8,206 nucleotides of DNA from Alphaproteobacteria bacterium. Lineage in GTDB: Bacteria > Pseudomonadota > Alphaproteobacteria > Rhizobiales > Hyphomicrobiaceae. The notes under the pieces are model-generated. The model was not told where the DNA came from. It saw only the letters and a list, made by a program, of their open reading frames with translations, and searched no databases. The stretch lies in contig JAJRRE010000243.1 of assembly GCA_024279745.1 (NCBI GenBank), positions 1-8,206 of the forward strand, in the 5' to 3' direction. Shown here piece after piece: positions 6,290-8,206 of this stretch. Every line of letters starts with the position of its first letter. Positions within the stretch are counted from its first letter, which is position 1. The position numbers and the translations under genes were made by a program.

Positions 6290-6303
6290 GGGACAATCCC
6301 TTT
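6290..6303 (-). promoter_or_regulatory. Ribosome binding site of pal within a small hairpin
   Basis: The minus strand reads AAAGGGATTGTCCC directly before the ATG. AAGGGA is a good Shine-Dalgarno with a 7-nt spacer. GGGA-TTG-TCCC is also a perfect 4-bp stem (6290-6300) that would partly cover the ribosome site. The stem is short, so any effect on translation is speculative. Confidence 0.6.
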
Positions 6304-6331
6304 AATTCTTTTGTCTTGCAGTTGGTATCAT

Positions 6332-6397
6332 GAAGCTGGCCAATCAACTCCGGCAAAGCCGAAATAACAATTCCCGGCAATGCATCACACCAGCTTC
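6332..6397. repeat. 8-bp inverted repeat upstream of pal
   Basis: GAAGCTGG (6332-6339) and CCAGCTTC (6390-6397) are perfectly complementary across a 50-nt loop. A related CCAAGCTTCGA lies at 6452-6462 and resembles CCAGCTTCGA at 6390-6399. In a pal transcript this could form a leader stem. The loop is long, so a structure is uncertain. Confidence 0.4.
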
Positions 6398-6727
6398 GAA
6401 TAAACTATCTACTTTGGCCTTGAGTAGACTAAGCATCGCGCAAAAATATGACCAAGCTTCGACCGGAATAAGAAGCTCAATGCCGTCCCTTGTATAAGTC
6501 TTCAGGTCCATAACACTTTGCGGCAGGCTAGCGAGCGCAACATTTGCAAAAAACATTGGCAAAGAGCCGTTAAAACCGGCTTTAAGCTCACATTCGCCCT
6601 ACCGCCACCGCCGGTTAGGACATCGCCTTCTATCACGATGCAGAGTATCGCCGATTCTGAACCTATGTCGCAGTATTTCTTGTGCAAAACCTCGCGTTAC
6701 AGCCTCACAGCACCATGCCCGAAGCAA

Positions 6728-8128
6728 TTAGCGCAGCAGCGGCGACCAGGCCGGATCCGAGGCAAAAGACGGTGTTTTGATTTGCCGCTCATTATATCCT
6801 GTCAGATCGACTGAATAAAGCCGCGGGCCACCATTGGCGCCGGGCGATTCGCGAAAGAACATCAAAACCCGGCCATTGGGCGCCCAGGTCGGTCCTTCAT
6901 TATGGAACCCTTCGGTTAAAATACGCTCGCCCGAGCCATCGGGCCGCATCACACCAATTAAAAATCTGCCACCCAATTGCTTGGTAAAGGCAATCAAATC
7001 ACCGCGCGGCGACCATACCGGCGTTGAATAGCGGCCTTGGCCATAACTGATACGCCGCAAGCCTTGGCCGCTTGCCTCCATGACATAAAGCTGCTGCGAT
7101 CCCTCGCGGTCAGATTCAAGCACAATGCGCCGTCCGTCCGGTGAATAGCTGGGGCCGGTATCAATGCCCGTTCCCGTCGTCAAGCGGGTTGAACGCCCAC
7201 TGCTTAGATCCAGCTCATAAATGCTTGAAACGCCTTCGGGAGTTTGCAGGCTCATGACCAGCCGGCGTCCATTGGGCGAAAAGCGTGGAGCAAAACTGGC
7301 CATGCCGGGAAATTTGGCCACCAGCGAGCGGCGCCCGGACGCCAGATCCATCACATAGACTTTCGGCTTTTGCCCCTTGCCAAACGAGACATAGGTGATT
7401 TCTTGACGTCCTAAAGAAAAGCGCGGGGTCAGCACAAGCTCTTTGCCGCCGCTTAGAAAGCGCATGTTGTAGCCGTCCTGATCCATAATCGCCAGGCGCT
7501 TGATGCGTTTGCGTTTACTGCCCGTTTCGGAAATGAACACAACGCGCGTATCGAAATATCCCTGCTCGCCGGTCAGACGCTGATAGATCTTGTCGGCGAT
7601 GAGATGGCCAAGCCGGCGCCAGTTGCGCGCTGATGTCGAAACCTTTTGCCCGGTCAACTGGCGGGCGGACAAAATGTCCCACAGCCGGAACGATGCGCTG
7701 ATCCGCTCGCCGCCAACCGATACCGACCCGACGGCCAACGCCTGCGCTTTCAGCGGCGTCCAATTGGCAAAGGTCGGCATGACGTTGGGATTGATATTGC
7801 GCTCCAAGAAGGAGCCACGATCGAGCGGTACGAACAGCCCCGAGCTGGCCAGATCCGACACAATCACATTGGCAATGTCGCGGCCCATTTTCCGATCACC
7901 GGCAAATTCGGGAATGGCGATAGGAATGGGCGCGACAGTGCCTTGCCGCTGCGTCCCGCGCAGACCTTGTGCTTGCGCCTGCGGCAGACCGGGCAGGATC
8001 AACGCGCTGAACACAGCCAGCACGGCCGAAACCATAAACAAGGCCAAAACCAATCCCCGAGATTGAGTGCGTTTTGACGAGCGACCAAAACTCACCCTTG
8101 TTGTTCTATTGCTCAAGATGTCACTCAT
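6728..8128 (-). CDS. tolB: Tol-Pal system translocation protein TolB
   Basis: TolB is a periplasmic beta-propeller that binds Pal and is displaced by TolA, releasing Pal to bind peptidoglycan. With this start it has 466 residues. A long signal peptide with basic n-region (RSSKRTQSR) and core GLVLALFMVSAVLAVF is probably cut after AQA (residue 53). The N-terminal TolB domain begins near APIPIAIPEFAGD and ends around GYFDTRVVFISE. The propeller shows repeated blades: APRFSPNGRRLVMS, GPSYSPDGRRIVLES, TPVWSPRGDLIAFTK, GPTWAPNGRVLMFF and DPAWSPLLR at the C-terminus. The family hallmark RLAIMDQDG is present. An upstream in-frame ATG at 8170 would add 14 residues but lacks a ribosome site, whereas the ATG at 8128 has AAGGA at 7 nt. 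TolQ, TolR and TolA are expected upstream, outside the window. Confidence 0.97.
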   Translation of the reverse strand: MSDILSNRTTRVSFGRSSKRTQSRGLVLALFMVSAVLAVFSALILPGLPQAQAQGLRGTQRQGTVAPIPIAIPEFAGDRKMGRDIANVIVSDLASSGLFVPLDRGSFLERNINPNVMPTFANWTPLKAQALAVGSVSVGGERISASFRLWDILSARQLTGQKVSTSARNWRRLGHLIADKIYQRLTGEQGYFDTRVVFISETGSKRKRIKRLAIMDQDGYNMRFLSGGKELVLTPRFSLGRQEITYVSFGKGQKPKVYVMDLASGRRSLVAKFPGMASFAPRFSPNGRRLVMSLQTPEGVSSIYELDLSSGRSTRLTTGTGIDTGPSYSPDGRRIVLESDREGSQQLYVMEASGQGLRRISYGQGRYSTPVWSPRGDLIAFTKQLGGRFLIGVMRPDGSGERILTEGFHNEGPTWAPNGRVLMFFRESPGANGGPRLYSVDLTGYNERQIKTPSFASDPAWSPLLR

Positions 8129-8206
8129 TCTCAATTCCTTATGCCCCTGGATGCCCCGGCGCCAATTCATGGTATCACGGATTTCAGTACGTCTTGCCCC
8201 TGTTAT
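8129..8206. other. Region upstream of tolB, no gene recognised
   Basis: The end of tolA would be expected near here, but no TolA C-terminus can be identified. Minus-strand stops occur in two frames (TAA at 8205-8203, TGA at 8186-8184). ATGCCCC occurs twice ten bases apart (8141-8147 and 8151-8157). No clear promoter was seen. Confidence 0.4.
8136..8140 (-). promoter_or_regulatory. Ribosome binding site deciding the tolB start
   Basis: The minus strand reads AAGGA with a 7-nt spacer (ATTGAGA) before the ATG at 8128-8126. The longer start at 8170 has no comparable site. This supports the shorter TolB. Confidence 0.75.

Larger units (their letters stand above)
6290..6727. other. 437-bp gap between tolB and pal
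   Basis: No known gene is recognised. One minus-strand frame of 70 codons (6344-6556, ATG start) is open but has no ribosome site and no recognisable motif; other frames are shorter or run into tolB or pal. The stretch holds an inverted repeat (6332-6397), the pal ribosome site and a weak AGCCG/CGGCT stem at 6565-6581. It probably carries a pal promoter or an untranslated spacer, but I could not identify convincing -35/-10 hexamers. Confidence 0.5.

Noticed and set aside
6545..6581. AGCCG/CGGCT hairpin followed by six T on the minus strand, as a tolB terminator
   Set aside because: The stem is only 5 bp, the loop is 7 nt and the T-run starts about 11 nt after the stem, too far for an intrinsic terminator.
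6620..6690. GGTTCAGAATC on the minus strand as a tRNA T-arm
   Set aside because: No matching acceptor stem, anticodon arm or CCA-side pairing can be assembled around it.
7590..8077. Two overlapping plus-strand frames (158 and 143 codons) opposite the tolB N-terminus
   Set aside because: Both are antisense to TolB, overlap each other in different frames, and have low-complexity Arg/Pro/Gly composition without family features.
8126..8170. Longer TolB starting at the ATG at 8170
   Set aside because: It lacks a ribosome site, while the ATG at 8128 has AAGGA at ideal spacing and still leaves a complete signal peptide.

Overview
The window is the distal half of a tol-pal cluster from an alphaproteobacterium. 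All recognisable genes lie on the minus strand, so transcription runs from high to low coordinates. The order is tolB, pal, an extra TPR/OmpA-like gene, cpoB (ybgF), tilS and the first codons of ftsH. The tolB-pal-cpoB-tilS-ftsH order, the long TolB signal peptide, the style of the Pal C-terminus (two cysteines just before the NRR motif) and a FtsH N-terminus beginning M-N-S-N-(F/L) all suggest Alphaproteobacteria. Genus or order cannot be resolved. Coding GC looks moderate, and intergenic regions look more AT-rich.

Layout from transcriptional upstream to downstream: tolB (6728-8128, start revised by 14 codons to an ATG with a strong ribosome site); a 437-bp gap with no firm gene, holding an inverted repeat and one weak 70-codon reading frame; pal (5744-6289), an outer-membrane lipoprotein; a 265-bp gap with a small dyad; an unusual gene (4012-5478) encoding a secreted protein with a CpoB-like TPR segment, a low-complexity middle and a Pal-like peptidoglycan-binding domain; a 272-bp gap; cpoB (2423-3739); 112 bp with a 13-bp direct repeat; tilS (763-2310) with two inserts in its catalytic domain; then a 748-bp non-coding stretch before the first four and two-thirds codons of ftsH (1-14).

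TolB, Pal and CpoB are the periplasmic and outer-membrane parts of the Tol-Pal machine, which drives outer-membrane constriction and cell-wall remodelling at division. TolQ, TolR and TolA would be expected just beyond the right edge but are not visible. TilS (tRNA-Ile lysidine synthase) and FtsH (membrane AAA protease) are conserved neighbours rather than parts of the machine. The feature that departs most from the canonical cluster is the extra TPR/OmpA-like gene between pal and cpoB, whose domains mirror those of its two neighbours. The tilS-ftsH gap also stands out for its length, a perfect TTAA-N7-TTAA sequence (the CtrA-type box), tandem repeats and a candidate extended -10 promoter facing ftsH. 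No RNA gene, mobile element or CRISPR array was seen.
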